The notes beneath the pieces were generated by a model that saw nothing but the letters and a program-made list of their open reading frames with translations, had not been told where the DNA came from and ran no database searches. Positions 1 through 13,520 of a stretch of DNA of 64,000 bases are shown piece by piece (positions within the stretch are counted from its first letter, which is position 1; each line of letters starts with the position of its first letter). A program made the translations under genes and the position numbers. The stretch is taken from the NCBI RefSeq assembly GCF_030936135.1, contig NC_082610.1, positions 16,812,428-16,876,427 on the forward strand, given 5' to 3'. The DNA is from Gavia stellata. Its lineage: Eukaryota; Chordata; Aves; Gaviiformes; Gaviidae.

Positions 1-3000
1 CTAGTGCCTTCCTTGACAAATGGCAGTCAGTCCTCCCCCAGGAGCATGTTTGCTCCTGCAGGAGAGCAGAGTTGGAGGTGAAGCGCTTTGCACTCACCTA
101 CACTCACCAGAGTGTACCAGTTTGGGCTGTCCCAGGCAGCCCTAATATGTCAGCAGTCCTGTGGAGTGAGAAGTGCCGACTGGCTGGCCCCTTTACGTCT
201 CATCCGCCTCCTCCTCTGCGAGCCGCCCAGGAGGGATGCAGAGCTGAGTGGCCAGAGTGGCCACTGGGGCCTTTGCTTTGTGGCCAGGCAAGGTACCACG
301 CCAGGGCTGGTCATTGCGAGGGTCCCTGCGTCCACCCAGGAAAGGGAAGATGTAAGTGGTGAATCTGGGTACCAAACAGCTGAATCCTCCCTATTACACA
401 CACATCTGCCACCCTGCCTAAAAATTCCCTCTTTTATATCAGCTTCAGTGTGTACATATTCAGAAGGCTTGGTGTTGCACCGTCTCAGCAAAGGTGGGAA
501 CATGCAAGAAAGCCCAGGAGGATGGTGGCTTTGCAGTCAGCCCATGCGGGTTTGTGGCCAGGAATTGCCCAGCACTGCTGTGGTCCTCCTTGGTTCAGCA
601 AAAGCTGATGGGTCGTTGAATTCAGGGGGAAATTGGCTGCCTCTGGCTAGGATCTGTGCATACAAGGGCTTCTCCTTATGGTCTACTCTTTTTGGTTAAG
701 CACAAAGATGGGTTTTCTGTAGGCTCAGCCTGACGGGAAATTGTGTTGGTTCCCCGTTGCTCTGTAGATGAGAGCCTGTTGCACATACATATACTTTGTC
801 CCAACTATGGTCCATCCCCAGGCTGAAGCAGCTCTCGCTCTGTGACTCAGACTGCACAGAGGATCATCAGTGCCTTGCAAAGAGCCACATATTCTGGGGA
901 ATGAGAAACATGAGCAGTGGCAGCATAAAACATGAGCCACGGGCTTGCAGTGGCAGCATAATACATGGCAATGAGGCCACATAAATATTTATTGGTGCAC
1001 AACGGGGGGTAAGAGCTGTTGTCACAGTAGGGCAGAATCAAGGCAGGATCCACGATGCAGGATGCCAAAAGCCAGGAGAAACAGCTCAGATGTGGATACA
1101 CAAAATGGTAGTTGGCCAGCGAAGGCCACTGGGAGGGGTGGGTGGAGGACAACAGCCCAGCTTTTTTTGGCCAGTGCACACAGTTGTGCTCAAGTGTTGG
1201 TCAGTGGAATAGCTGCGGTATTATTTTTAAAACACTTTTGCTGGAAAGCAGCATTTTACAGCCCAGTGGGCGTGAGCTATATCTCCCCAGCAGGTTGGCA
1301 CATAGCTGGTATCTGGAAGAGGCCATATACTCATTTCCTGTGCAGGCTGATTAGGGGAGTTGCGGAGAGAAGAGCATTATTTGATACTCCACATCATTTC
1401 CTGGGACCAGTGCGAAGCTCAGGAACTTCAGGAACTTTGTCCAACTTTAGCATTTCAAAGCAACAAGCTTTTGATGTTCTTCTGTACCTCAGGAGCAAGA
1501 TGTCTCCCTCCCTGGGGCAGCTGGATTTTCTTCATCCCACTCGCGATGTAGAGGCAGACAACTGGCTCCAAAATGTTAAAGAAAATCAGGGCACTGTCTT
1601 ACAAATGTGGCCGTTCCCCTGTGGATGCATCTTATTCTGGGGTAGAGGAGCTAGCTGTAAATTTTTTGGCTTAGTTAGGTGCCTGCAGCAGTCAGAACAG
1701 GCCGTCTGGGCTGCTGAGGAGCAGCATAGGTGTTCTCCAGGTCATTCCCCGTAGTCAATATTGGTTTATACAGAGGTGAATCATGAGCATCTCCTAGTGC
1801 TGCATAGTAGGGAGGTGCAAGAAGAGATCATCCAGCAGGGACCCCTGGGCTCTTGGTGAGTCACCAGTAACTAATTTGCGGATATAGCCTAGGAGCTGTT
1901 GTATGAAGCTTTTGGTCATCTTTGTGTGCTACATCTTGTATTTTGCATATTGGGAACTTTCTGTCAGTCCTTATTACCCAGAGTTTCTTCTTCAGGTCTG
2001 CCACTTTTCCTGTAACTGTGTTTCTTCATTGGCCAGCCTAATCTCTCAAGACATCTTACACCAATACCAAATCACAGCATGGTTGGAATACTTGTGTGAT
2101 AGTGTCATCTGTAACTGTTGAACAACAGCAACAAGGAAATGAGCAATATTTCAAACTGGAGCAGAATGAGAACAGACAAAACAAGAAGGGATACTGTAAA
2201 CCTAGGAATCCCTAGCAGGGAGGTGGATATCCAAGCCCTGAGCCTCCAGAGAGCTGCATGTGCCAATACCATGTTCTGTTTGAAAATCATAGAATCACAG
2301 AATGCTTGAGGTTGGAAGGGACCTCTGGAGATCATCTGGTCCAAAATCTCTTGGTGAGAGCTAAGACACAACTTCCTCCTAGTCTGCCTAAGTCTTGGAG
2401 GGTTTCATTGGATTTGGTTGGATACAGATAATTAATAAATGATGCTTCCACTGTAATTCCATGAATACAGAGCTAGTGGCTTTACAGCAATTTAAACTAA
2501 TTTTTAAAGACTCTAAGTAACTTAGTAGTCATAGCAGTTGAGAAAATGCCCTAAATTATGCTCAGTTTAGAAATTCAAAACTTGGAACTACTGCTTTGTA
2601 TTCAAGATGTTTTCTGTACTGCATTTCAGCACAGAGTGAATTAGTAGCGGAAGAAGAAAAGAAGTGGGAAAAAAAATGCAATAGAATTTGTAACAAAATG
2701 GCAAAACCCAGCTTAAAGCCATGACAATCACGTACATTAGCAAAAAGGATCTTGTCACCTGCATCAAGTGCTTCCTTTTCCAAGGCCATGGCACAGCCCC
2801 ATCTCACATTCCATCTCTGAGACACAGGTGCAAAGGAGATGGGTGGTTTTATGCAATTTATCCATGCAGCCAAGAAATAATGTTCCCTTCCCTGAGGTAC
2901 AGGCAAGTCCAGTCATGGATTATGTGCTTGGCTTTCCTCAAGCCACAGCCTCCACTTGTGTTGGTACATGGTTTCCCAATACCAGCCTTGACTTGTCCTC

Positions 3001-6000
3001 CAGGTGGTAAGTTGCCCCATCACCTCTTCCCAAGCCTCAGCCACATGTCCAAACAGAGGGCAATCTCCCAGCCTCACTTTCTGGTTGCCTTAGTTTTTCT
3101 TGGGAGACTTCTCCCAAGTATTTCCAGTGCCACACCATCCCACCAGGATGTGCTGCCCAGCCCTCAGCTGCGCAGGTACCTCTGTCTCAGCAAGTGGTGT
3201 CCGTGACGGGGCACTGATTTTGTTCAGAGCCATAACAGGGGCTCCACTGAGCAGCAGTATTCAGTAATGGGCAAGGGCATGTTTGGAAACAACTCATTTG
3301 AAGTATACTTGTAGAAAAAGCATAAAGGAATAAAGCATTAATGATGAGAAGCCTGTAGCCCTTCTAGATATACGAGGGTATTCTTACATGAGGACTCCAC
3401 AACACTGTAAATTCTAGGGTTACGGGTGAGTAACCAAGACTGGAATCTGACATCTTATGCCTGAAAAATTCCTTAATTATTATTAGGATGGAAATAATAC
3501 ACACCATTATTTTAAAATAATGCTGGCTGGGCTCGGAAAATTCACATTCAAATAGTAAGAAATGGTAATTTTAAGTTTCCAAGCAAACATAATCTTTCTG
3601 CACAAGTGCGTATCTTATATTCAGTAAGGCAAGGTTCCTGGGGAAAACGACAAGTGTAATTAAAACCTGTCTCATCATGCATGCACACAGGGGAGGGCAA
3701 GCTGTGATTGTAATGGTAACTGCTCCTAGCAGGTGTTTTTCTTTTAATATGGGGTATTAAATGAACTTTCCTGTGTTTATTAACCCAAATACTCCCCTGC
3801 ATGCTTCTAACAGTGCCTCTGTGATGTGTTGCAAACAAGGCTGAACTTGAACTGTATCTTTCAGCATAAACTTTTGTCTTCAGAGGTGCAAAACTACCTA
3901 CCTTAGCTGAGACTGTTACTGGGACCTGGAACACTGCTGATGCTGCAAATTCTTTCGCACTTTGTAGCTCTGGAGGTTGTTAGTTTTCCGTGCTGAAGAT
4001 CTCCGGCTCGTTGCAGCACAGTGGGGATCCTTCACAACTGGTGGGGGAGAGGAGGAAACCCTGCCAGAAGCGCTGTCATCTGTTGCCTGCAACTGTGAGA
4101 GGATGAATGTGATCAACTACATTTTTAATAAAAAAGAGCGACAGAAGGGGAGGAGGCAGAGCTGGAGCTGGGCACTGGCTTTGGAGGTGGTTGGGGATAG
4201 ACCGAGCCTTATGTGTCTCTTCAGAAGGGCAAGGTGCTGGGTCTGAAGGAGGGGGAAGCTTGGCTCCACTCTTCCCTCTACGATACTTGATAGTTCCCAG
4301 GCACCCCCAGTGCTGGGCTGGACTCTGTGGGCTTTTACGACTTTTATTTCAAGTTCATTTATTATTTGCTGCCAGAATTCTCCCAAGGAATGTAGACAAG
4401 AGGTGGTAAATGGTGATTAATTTAGACAACGTAAGTAGAGGACTCACGATGGACTCCCCATGTAATACAAGAAAGTTAACGGCTTGCTGATGTCCTTTTG
4501 TGAGTGAATTGTGTAGCCTGGTTGTTTAATGGAGTGTTTAAAAATTGTGTTGGCAATAGCCTATGAATAATGTATACAGGAATAATGAAATACCTTACTG
4601 CTAAGAAACTGCTGATATGCTGGGGAACTTTCCATCAGATGTGAGAACAATTTTGAAAGCACTGTCTTCTTGGGATGCCCTTTATTTATGGTCTTGCTGC
4701 TTCAGAGGTTGTGTTCCCTTTTTAGACACTGCATGTGAAGATGCCCTCCACCGCCTCTGCCTCTGTCTTCCAGCTTCACCTGATTCCCTTTGCTTCTGTC
4801 TGTAAAAGCTCCTGAATTTTGATGAGTTTAGGCTTTATTAAATGAGCACTGTAAGCACAGAGATATTTGCTGTGCAGCCTTCAGCCATTCTAGGTATCTG
4901 CACCAAAGGAAGATGGACACCGGTTTTATGTCATGGCAATGACCCATGATGCAGGAAGCAGAAATAGGGCCAAGTGATTTGTTAAAAAAGACCAATGTTT
5001 CTTTTGCAGGTTTTTGGAGCATGGGCTCCTTGCGTGAGATAAGCAACCCTGGAGTGGCATGTATGGATGTTCAGATTTTGATGGACTTTGCAGTGTGAAC
5101 CCAACTCTGATGCCTCTAAATTTTCCCCCATGTCTTCCTCCAGTGCATGCAGTCTCTGGGTGCTTTGGCCATGAGTAGTGGGAATTCGTCATGATACTAA
5201 GCAACTAAATCTTGCTTGACCAAAGAGATTAGAAGATTGAGAGTGAACCCTGCTTGCAGGGGAGCTCTGGAGGTTGCACTGCCTTAGCTGCAGAAGGAAA
5301 CAGGCCTCCTAAAAGACCTGGGGACATAGCTCATCAACAGTGCAGGCACGTGAGGCAATCACAGTCTCTTCCTTTGCTTCTTGTTTTGGCCCTCAGCTGC
5401 ACTCCGGGAGAAAATAAAATCGTAGCTTTGTTTCTCATGCGGGGTTTTACCCACCTGCACTAAAATGCAGACATATCACAGGAAGGCAGGTGAGCACAGT
5501 ATGTTATCACTGTGCAGAGTGGTCTCAGCTAAGTGTATGGTAAGAGCAGACCCAGCTTGTGGAGTGTGTAGTATGCGCCCTGCCTCTGCTGTGGCTCTCT
5601 TACAAGTAGCCTAGTGCTCATGCTGCATTTTTGTGTCTGGACTTACACAACAGAGCCCTGAGTCAAAATGTTTTCTGCAATATGGGCAGTATATTATTAG
5701 TGTAATGCTAGAACAAAGCAACATGTGATTGATGTTGATATTAGTCAGCTGAGGAAGTGACATCCTCACCTGGGAAGTTGATGTGATGGGTTTTGAAGTC
5801 ACGTGGTGATGCCAACAGCAAGCTCCAGGCATGAGGCTACAGGGCAGGAGAGAAAATGGGTTAGAAAAAGAGGTTGTATCCTCAGGGTGATCTGCCACTG
5901 GCTAAGCAAGAGAATTTGCCAAAAAGGGAGGGAAGATTTGCACTTCTATTGGCTTGTTTGCTGCTGGGATATCCCTGGGGAGTGCAGTGTTTTCGCAGCT

Positions 6001-6382
6001 ACAGGAAAGGAGGTGTGTAAAAGGGGTTAGCCTAACCACAAGACAGATGGCAAGGTCCACCAGAGGAATTTGACTGATGGCCTAAATGTTTTCAGTAGAA
6101 CAAATAAAGAGAAAAGGTATCTAAAACTTCCTCCATCTCTACCACCCAAAACCCGTCCTGCCAGCCAAGAAGCATTTTCAGCAGAGAGGGTCACAAAGGT
6201 CTAGGCTGAGGATCATGGTCAAGTTCAACCAGCCTTTCTCAGGGTAGAAATGCTGGTAGCTGACAGTATACATGAAAGAGCAGCTTTCTAAAGGAAGGAG
6301 ACAATTCTGTTATGCAGTTTATTCCACTGATTATTCTGATGATCCTATTAATTTAGCTTTTTTTAATGTTCGTTTCTTTTAG
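1..6382 (+). other. TMEM86A: Probable TMEM86A intron 1 and/or 5' flank; no coding exon recognised
   Basis: The stretch before the first recognised TMEM86A exon. The second coding exon opens in phase 0 with a Val-Lys-Ser-Glu-Gly start that in relatives follows a first exon of only about seven codons, so an ATG exon must lie further 5'. I found no ATG exon with a matching donor here and no CpG-island-like block, so exon 1 is probably left of the window. The region holds one CR1 fragment (2286-2345) and otherwise unique DNA. Several long open frames occur (for example 88-699 and 1062-1754), but none shows a recognisable domain. Confidence 0.5.
2286..2345 (-). mobile_element. CR1 LINE 3'-end fragment (truncated)
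   Basis: Read on the minus strand, the fragment ends in the tandem ATTCTGTG/ATTCTATGAT terminal repeat of avian CR1 elements. Just inside it is the usual pre-terminal block: on the plus strand, 'ggttggaagggacctctgg' followed by 'agatcatctggtcca'. Only about 60 bases are convincingly CR1, so this is a heavily 5'-truncated copy, the normal outcome of CR1 retrotransposition. No reverse-transcriptase coding sequence is present. It is one of the main reasons for calling the genome avian. Confidence 0.85.
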
Positions 6383-6647
6383 GTGAAGAGTGAAGGCCCC
6401 AAACTGGTGCCCTTCTTTAAAGCCACTTGTGTATATTTTGTCCTCTGGCTGCCAACTTCCAGCCCCTCCTGGTTCAGTGCCCTCATCAAATGTCTGCCCA
6501 TCTTCTGCCTGTGGGTTTTCCTTCTGGCTCATGGAATTAACTTCTTAGTGTCACACCGGAGCGCCAGCCGCATCCTAGCGGGACTCATATTCTCAGCAGT
6601 GGGAGACGCCTTTCTCATCTGGCAGGAGCAGGGCTACTTCATTCATG
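6383..6647 (+). CDS. TMEM86A: TMEM86A coding exon 2 (lysoplasmalogenase, N-terminal half)
   Basis: Internal coding exon of TMEM86A, an integral membrane enzyme of the YhhN family that hydrolyses the vinyl-ether bond of lysoplasmalogens. The acceptor is a T-rich tract ending at AG 6381-6382. The donor is CATG|GTGAGT at 6648. The exon is 265 bases, starts in phase 0 with VKSEGPKLVPFF and ends one base into a Gly codon. It encodes several hydrophobic membrane segments (near FKATCVYFVLWL, ALIKCLPIFCLWVFLLAHG and ILAGLIFSAVG). It contains the GDAFLIW motif, whose Asp is one of two acidic residues invariant in the family and proposed to be catalytic. Sequence and length are close to the mammalian protein as I recall it. 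The frame has no breaks. The first exon (about seven residues in relatives) is missing from the window. Confidence 0.95.
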
Positions 6648-9600
6648 GTGAGTGCGGTGTTGGTCCTAAAGGGATGCCACAGTGTCCAGCTGTAACGCTC
6701 TTTATTTAGTAATTAGTTGTGGGGCCACGTGTTTTGTTTATTCATGTACAGCTTGAGCCCCGGGCAGTGGGAAGCACTCATCCCTTGACTAAAATCCATC
6801 ATGGTTAGAGGAGTCACACCATGGATGAATCTTTCTCTTCAGCTTCTCATGAGGTCAGAGAGGTAATTGGGGCAGGTTTGGTTCCCTGGCATGTGTTCAC
6901 AGTGTCCCAGCTGGCGGGAGCTGGGAAGGTGGCATGAGCAGAATCCCTGGAGAAAAGAAGGAAATGCTCATGGCACTCGGCAGCTCCCATGAAGCTATGG
7001 GAAGTATCTACCTCCTGTCTCTCTGCAGGGAGATCTTTCAGCCCTTCACTACAAGGATCAGAAATAGGACACATGGTGCAAAGGTCCTCAGTGGAGAACA
7101 GGTGGAGAGGCTGCTTATGTTTTGATAGACAAGCCCGTAGCCTGGGGGAGGTGTTTAGGTGGATACTAGAGACCAAAGCATCATAAATCTTGTCCTACTT
7201 GCGGGTTCATCAGTATGAATCATGCAGCCTGTTGTACAAGACATGTCTGTTTTGCAAGACATGTAAATGATGGGGAATCAAGGACAAACCTTACCACAAT
7301 GGCCTGTCTTCTCTACCGAAGGCTCCACATCTCAGAGCAAAACAAGCTTGTTTTATTTTGCTAGTTTGCAGACTAGAACATAACGATTTAGATTAATCAT
7401 TTAAAGCCACGTTGAACCTGCCTGCAGCAACACTCTCCTTGGCCTTGGACTGTCACAAGAAATCAGCAGCAGTTGAGTCCTTCACTGAACTGACTGGTGG
7501 GTTTTCTGAAGTTAATTTAACCAGCACAGGGATCTCACATAACACCCACTATTAACTGACTGCTGTGACTGTCCCACTGGAAAATGTGATGAGATGAGGG
7601 AACTTTTCTGACTTGTGCTGCTGTCAGCTCTGAAAGTCAAAGGCTTTTTTTTTCCCCTTCTCATGAGGTCAGTATTTAGTTTTATTCTGGGATTCCCACA
7701 AGCTCACTCTTTATGAGAGGGAAGTGTGTGAAATGCCAGATATGAAAGGCCAACTGCTCTGAATCTGGTTTTAATCCTGCTTCCCAAGGGCTTATCCCAA
7801 TCTCATTAAAAGTTCATGTAAAAATTTTTACTGATTTTGGTGGGGTTTAGATTAGGCTCTGAGGATTAGATCCATCTGGCTGAACCTTGGACATGTTGCT
7901 GAGGAGCTCCAGCCTTCTCTTGGGGTGCCATCCCCTCTGGGGGGAGTGTTGGCATTCCCACCGACGGGTCTCCTCCTAACAGGGGTACCCGGCTTAGTGC
8001 AAGTCGCCTCAGCCTGACTGCTTGTGCTTCGGTTTTGCCTCCTGGAGTTGCTCCTTGAGCTGTGGCTTGGAAAACATTCAAGGCCTGATTCTTACCATGA
8101 CTGTTTTTGTACATGGACTGTTCTGAGCTTCTCCATTCCCACGTAGCTAGGACCTCTCTGAGTTCCCTCTCCAGTTTAGCGCTAGAGGAAGGTCAACTAG
8201 TCACGGCAATTCAGTATCTGGTTAATGTGTTTTAATCAGCAAATAAGTTGGATTTTCGACCCTAGTCTCACAACTGAGAAGTGTTGCTTTGTGGGTTTAG
8301 ACACATTTTTCTTCTTAAGGAGAAGAAAAGCTCTCTTAGAGCATTTTGAAAATCTCAGCCTTCATCCTGGCTGTCTCCTGCATCCCTCAGTCCGTGCTAA
8401 TCCGAGCTACCGTCTTCTGTAGTGAAGTGCTAACATCTGCGTTTCAGCTGTTAGCAGATAAAGCGCACCACCCCACTTCATCCTTCACCTCTCCTGCAAA
8501 ATGTATTTTCTCCTATTTAAACCTCAGCAGGCTGCTGTTGTTGACAACTGACAATATTCAATCTTTTGACATCATCATTTGTGGGAGTTTGAAATTTCAC
8601 AAGAATAAGAGGAAATACTAGATAAAAATGTACTTTCTGTTCAATTTCTACGGCTTTCAGGCTGAAAAAAAAGGGTTGGGAACTAGGCTGATTTGAATAG
8701 CTTTTGAGACAATAAGTTTATAAAAGGATATTTGTTCATTACTTTATAGGGAAGTGAGAGCCTGGGAACCTACTCCTGGCACACTTGACTTTTTTTCGTT
8801 TTTGCTGTTTCAGTCCACTAATAACATGCTATTTTCTGACTAGTGTCTGACGGCATGTAGAAGATACTTTACAGTGTTAACGTACACCTCCTTTGATAGC
8901 AGGCACTTAGAAACAATTTATGCATTTGGTGAAGAAGGTAGGGACTAAGAAAAAGGACTTACTGCCAGCCTGAGGGGAAACTCCAGGGGCAGGGAGGGGG
9001 AAGGAAGCGGACAGAGAGGAGAAGGGATGATCAGCCTGATGTGGTTGGGAGGGCCAAGCCAAAGGCTGAGAAATGCAAAAGAAATGCACCCACCTCCCTG
9101 TGCAGCCGTCACAGGTTTCCCCAGTTCCTGGCTTGATTTGTGGCTGTTGAATGAGCAAACCTGGGAGCTGACTCTCTTGTTTGTGACCAGCCTCACCATG
9201 TATCACAAAACTCCTCCTGCCTTTCTGGGCTTCTGCTTGGCTGCCACATCCTGTCCTCTTCCTCCTCCTCCTCCTCGTTGCCAGCTGCCTGCATGAAGGA
9301 CAACATATTCTTCAGTTCCCCATCCCAGAATTCTCCATGTAATGCCACTGAAGGCAAAACCACTCCTCACTGCTAGGGCGAAGTAACCTCCTTCTTACTG
9401 CCCCCAGGGCTCTAACCTTTCCTGCACTGTAACACTATAAACAGCTCTTGTCCTAAATCCCTCCTTGGTTTCCTCTGTGCTTTGCCCATGACGTGCAATA
9501 GCTCTGTGAAATACCAACTTCTTGTTGCCCTCCTTTGCCCTTCTCTTCCTTCCCCTTCATACTGTCCATTTTCTCCAGTCTCACCTTGTAGACCAGATCC

Positions 9601-10896
9601 CCACCAGCCCCCTCCCTCCTGCGGGTTCCTCTCTCATCCTACTGTGGCTGAGGTTTCTGTGGGTGTCCGATCTGGTCCTCCTCAAAGGCAGGGAGACACT
9701 TCCCCTTCTTTGAGCTGCCTCAACACAAAAGTATTAGGATGAAGAAATGTCTGCCAGCAGCAGGATTTAGTGACTGCCCTTTACACCACAGCATCATGCT
9801 TTAAATGTAAACAAGTGTCCTGCTGGAGGACTCAGCTTCCCAGATCCTTTTCTCCATTTCATGCTTTAGGGCTGCATGAAAACTTCCAGCTACTCTAGTA
9901 ACTCTGCCAGGATAAAGTGGGACAGCCTGCAGCTGCACCACGTGTGGGTCTGGGAACCAGAGGACCGGGACTCGGTTTGGGGCCCATTATCTACAATTGG
10001 CATGACAGCTAGTAGTCAGCAGCTGTACCAACGCTTTGTGACTTTTTTTGTCAAATGGATTAGTGGCAAGTGAATAACATATGGGTAGTGCCTTCCAACA
10101 CCCACATCTGGCATTTCTCAGGGGTGTTGCACTTCAAAGGAAAGCCGGCATTTTATTTTCACTGATTGATTCCAGCTAAGGATCATCTGAATCTTGCAAA
10201 TAGACATAAAATTGTTGGCAGATCACATTGGTGCAGTCCCTGAAATATGCCAGCTGCTTCTTTCCAGCTTAGGTTTCTCCTAGCTATAGGCAGAGATGGA
10301 GTAGATGCCAGATTTAGTCCCTGAGTGCCTTTGGGTTTCTGGCTAAATACGGTCAGGCTTTGTGTCTTGGTTCAGAGGGATCGGTATCTTTTTTCACATT
10401 TTGTTCCTACACTGCTCTGATTCCAGCCTTCCTGTTCCACACGTGACCTAGGAGCAAAACCCTTTGGATAGTTAGGGGCGATGATCTTTGGTCTGCCTTG
10501 CCCCCACCCTTCCATCCAAAGCAGGGGAGGAGTAACCACCTGAAAAACAAGCTTTGTTCCTTCTGCAGCAGCTTAGTTCACCTGGCCTCTCAGCAAAAAG
10601 GCTTGCACCACAACAGAGTTGTACTTGGCTGCAGTTGTAGATGCGCTGGGGTTTTTTCTTAGGGTGGGAGCTTGGTGCTAAGGGTGATCTCCTATGCACA
10701 GATTTTTATATTAAAATGGTCCCAAATGGTCAGTATGGTTCCCACTTAAAACGTTAAGTGTTGTAACATTGCAAGGACATCCAAGCCTGTGCTTGTTGCG
10801 GTGTATTTAAAACCCCATATAGCCACGTTTTCTTCTGCTACCAACTGCCAGTCATTAATGAAAAGTCACACTTGCTATGTCAATACCTCTTTCCAG
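6648..10896 (+). other. TMEM86A: TMEM86A intron 2
   Basis: A 4.2-kb intron bounded by GTGAGT at 6648 and CTCTTTCCAG at 10887-10896. It holds a short CTC/TCC repeat at 9261-9276 inside a pyrimidine-rich stretch (about 9230-9720). I recognise no repeat family or exon. Long frames in the pyrimidine-rich part are compositional. Confidence 0.8.
9261..9276 (+). repeat. Short (CTC)n microsatellite
   Basis: Five tandem CTC/TCC units inside a wider pyrimidine-rich part of TMEM86A intron 2. A short, unremarkable simple repeat. Confidence 0.7.
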
Positions 10897-11324
10897 GTCT
10901 GCTGATGTTCGCCATCACACACATCCTGTACTCTTCAGCCTTCGGCATGAAGCCTTTGGACCTCAAAGCCGGCTTGTTGATGGGCCTTGTTTCCAGTTCC
11001 TGTTATGCCTTCCTGTACTCCTACCTCTCAGGCCCATTCACCTACCTGGTAGCTGTCTACATCGCCTTGATTGGCTTCATGGGCTGGCGAGCGGTCGCCG
11101 GCATGCAGCTGTGCAATGACCTTTGGACGTGGACCAAGCTCTCGGCCTGCATCGGCGCGATGCTGTTCATGGTGTCGGATCTGACCATTGCACTTAACAA
11201 GTTCTGTTTTCCTGTGCCCTACTCGCGCTTCATCATCATGGCTACTTACTACGCAGCCCAAATGCTTATTGCACTGTCAGCTGTAGAGACCAGAGATGAA
11301 GAGGACTTCAGAAAGAGGAGCTAG
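10897..11324 (+). CDS. TMEM86A: TMEM86A terminal coding exon (lysoplasmalogenase, C-terminal half)
   Basis: Last coding exon. The acceptor is TTTCCAG ending at 10896. The exon begins with the two bases that complete the Gly codon split by the intron (G|GT, giving GLLMFAITH), so the phases match exactly. It encodes about 141 residues to TAG at 11322-11324, with alternating hydrophobic segments that fit the eight-helix YhhN fold. It contains SDLTIALNKF, which carries the second invariant Asp, followed by FPVPYSR and a final membrane segment (IIMATYYAAQMLIALSAVE). The tail, ending EDFRKRS, is short and charged and is the most divergent part relative to mammals. With the missing first exon, the protein would be about 237 residues, close to the roughly 240 of the mammalian enzyme. 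No frameshift or stop is seen, so this is a functional gene. Confidence 0.96.
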
Positions 11325-13520
11325 GTGGAGTGCCAATAGTCTGTGAACAACGTGGGTTGTATCTCAGGTGCTGTAGCTGCATTCACCCCTGAGAGAGATC
11401 TCCATTTCTCTAGGCACATTGGTGATGTTGATTTTGCTTCTTTGAAGCATTACTTTTGGGGCTTTTTTTTTCAATGGCTTTCTCTGAATACAGCTTACTT
11501 CTGATGTGGACTCCACACTGAAAGCTTAGATGGTCCCTGCAGTAGCTACCCATTCAACTTTTCCTCCTTGGAAGTGCTGTACTACTGCATTTTACTTGTT
11601 AGTCTTGAAACTGATGCTGAATGTCTGGGAAGAGGAGGGCTGATGGAAAGGAGGTTTGGCCATGCACTGTGCTACAAGACTTGCATTCAATACTAGGCAG
11701 CCAGGCACAGATCTCTGCTAAAGTCATAGGTAAAAATGAATTTAACCAATGTTTGTCTCTTTTTGTGCATTACAAACCCAGTACACAAACTGGAGCTATT
11801 GCCTCTGCTGAAAGGAAGCCTGGAGGTAGAGTAAAAACAGTGTATCCAGCTGAGGGCTGAGCTTTGGAGTCAATGACAGCATGTGGGGCAGCCCCCAGCA
11901 GAACCAGAATGAAAGCAAAACACCAAACAGGGAGCACAGAGCAAGAGGTGCGCTGACACGCAGTGCTGTGTGCTTTGATCGTGGCCGATCACTGCTCCAA
12001 GACAGATCTGTAGGTGCCTGTCAGCGTTGCCGTGTGTGGCAGAACCTAGGAGTTTGGTGGGATTTCAGGGACACCTAGGTAGCCGAGCCAGTGCGTTCTC
12101 GCCCACCATGCGTGCGCAGTTACACGGTGTCTGCAGTCACCAGTGACAGCTGAGATGTAATGGGCACGCGAGGAACTTTGATTTTTACAGCAGGACTTTG
12201 AGCATGTCTTACTAACGTATGTCCTAATTGTCCTTAGTACGGCAGACAGGAATCTAACCTTTATGCCTTTCTTCCCCGGCATCCTAACAAATAATATTCC
12301 ATATACTCATTAAGCTTTATAGTATTGCTGCTTGCAGGATGTCTCGAATCTTCGTGTGAGCTTTTCCCATGGTCAGGGCCCTGATTTTGAATGTAGATTG
12401 TTGTTGTGTTTTGCCAGCTGGTGGTAAATGATCAGCTTTGCACCACTTGTTTTTGGAAAGGCCCTTTTCAGCAGAGCTTCCTGAAAAGCACCGTCCTGTG
12501 TGTTCGAAGTGCCTGCCACTTCCTTCTCGCACATTGGGCACACGGATGCAGTGAGAATGTGAGAGCCATCAGGGCTGGGAAAGCCTGTTTAATTCTGATC
12601 CAGATTCTTTGGTTGGTTTGTCTGCCAGTCTGCTGAAACAAGATTACTTCTGACTTCAGACACTCTTAAAAAGATATAGGAAGAGATTGCCCTGATTTTT
12701 CATCCAAGTTCATCTGTGATCATACGTGTATTTTTTCCTCTTATTTAGGATATCTAACAGCAAGCTCTTTTTCTGTTTGAAACTATCATCTTGAATGTGC
12801 TTTTTCCTTCTGTCCATCCTAGGGTGGCTCCCATGGGCTGAGATGCTCCCCCAATGGCTTGTTTTAAGACATGAGTGCACTCAGGTGTGCAGAGGAAGCT
12901 TGCTGAGGTTTTCTGCACCTCTTCAAACCTGCAGCCAAGCAGGGACAACCAAAACAGACTGCACGACTCAAATCCATGCATACCCCAACAGCCTCTTGCA
13001 CATGCTGACACGGGCAGAGAGAACAGGAGGAGCAGCCCTCCAGACCAGCCTTGTGGGCTGAAAATCACCATGGTCTCCATACCTAGCGTGCCCAGACCAT
13101 TCCAGGCGAAAGCCTGGCACCGAGTCCCTGGCACAGTTGGCAGAGAAGGAATTCCTCTTTGCGAGGAGTGGGGCAGGGTCAGGGGGCAGCTGAGGTAACC
13201 CTACCAACCCTGCTAGCTTCTCCCTTGCTGAGAGATGCCGAGTGGGTCTCCTGCTCCTCCCCAGCCTCGTGTGGTAGGACTGGGTGGGTGCACTAGTGCA
13301 AATGCAGACAGTATTACAAAAATCTAGGTTAACCATCCTGACCCTGTGGAGTCATCTGCTGCTTTTCAGACAGAGATCAGAAAGGTCAGCTGCATTATTG
13401 AGAGGGAAAGCATTGTAAATAGCACAGCCCCGTGTAATCTCTTCCCTTTAATGCTGTTGTGTAATATTGTCAGTATTCATTCAATGGCACACCGGGGCCT
13501 GTCTGGAATAAACTGCTAAG
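11325..13520 (+). other. TMEM86A: TMEM86A 3' UTR region with candidate poly(A) signal
   Basis: Downstream of the TAG, the first canonical AATAAA on the sense strand that I noticed is at 13507-13512, giving a 3' UTR of about 2.2 kb. The downstream GT-rich element is weak, so the true cleavage site is uncertain; a non-canonical hexamer closer in, or a later AATAAA (16252, 16935), is possible. No coding or repeat content is recognised. Confidence 0.3.

Noticed and set aside
88..699. 203-codon plus-strand open frame near the left edge
   Set aside because: Low-complexity, Cys/Pro-rich translation with no recognisable motif; overlapping frames are equally long; not the missing TMEM86A exon 1.
1062..1754. 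230-codon plus-strand open frame, the longest in the window
   Set aside because: No domain, membrane pattern or family resemblance; no splice context or start-site signal; such frames occur by chance in 64 kb.
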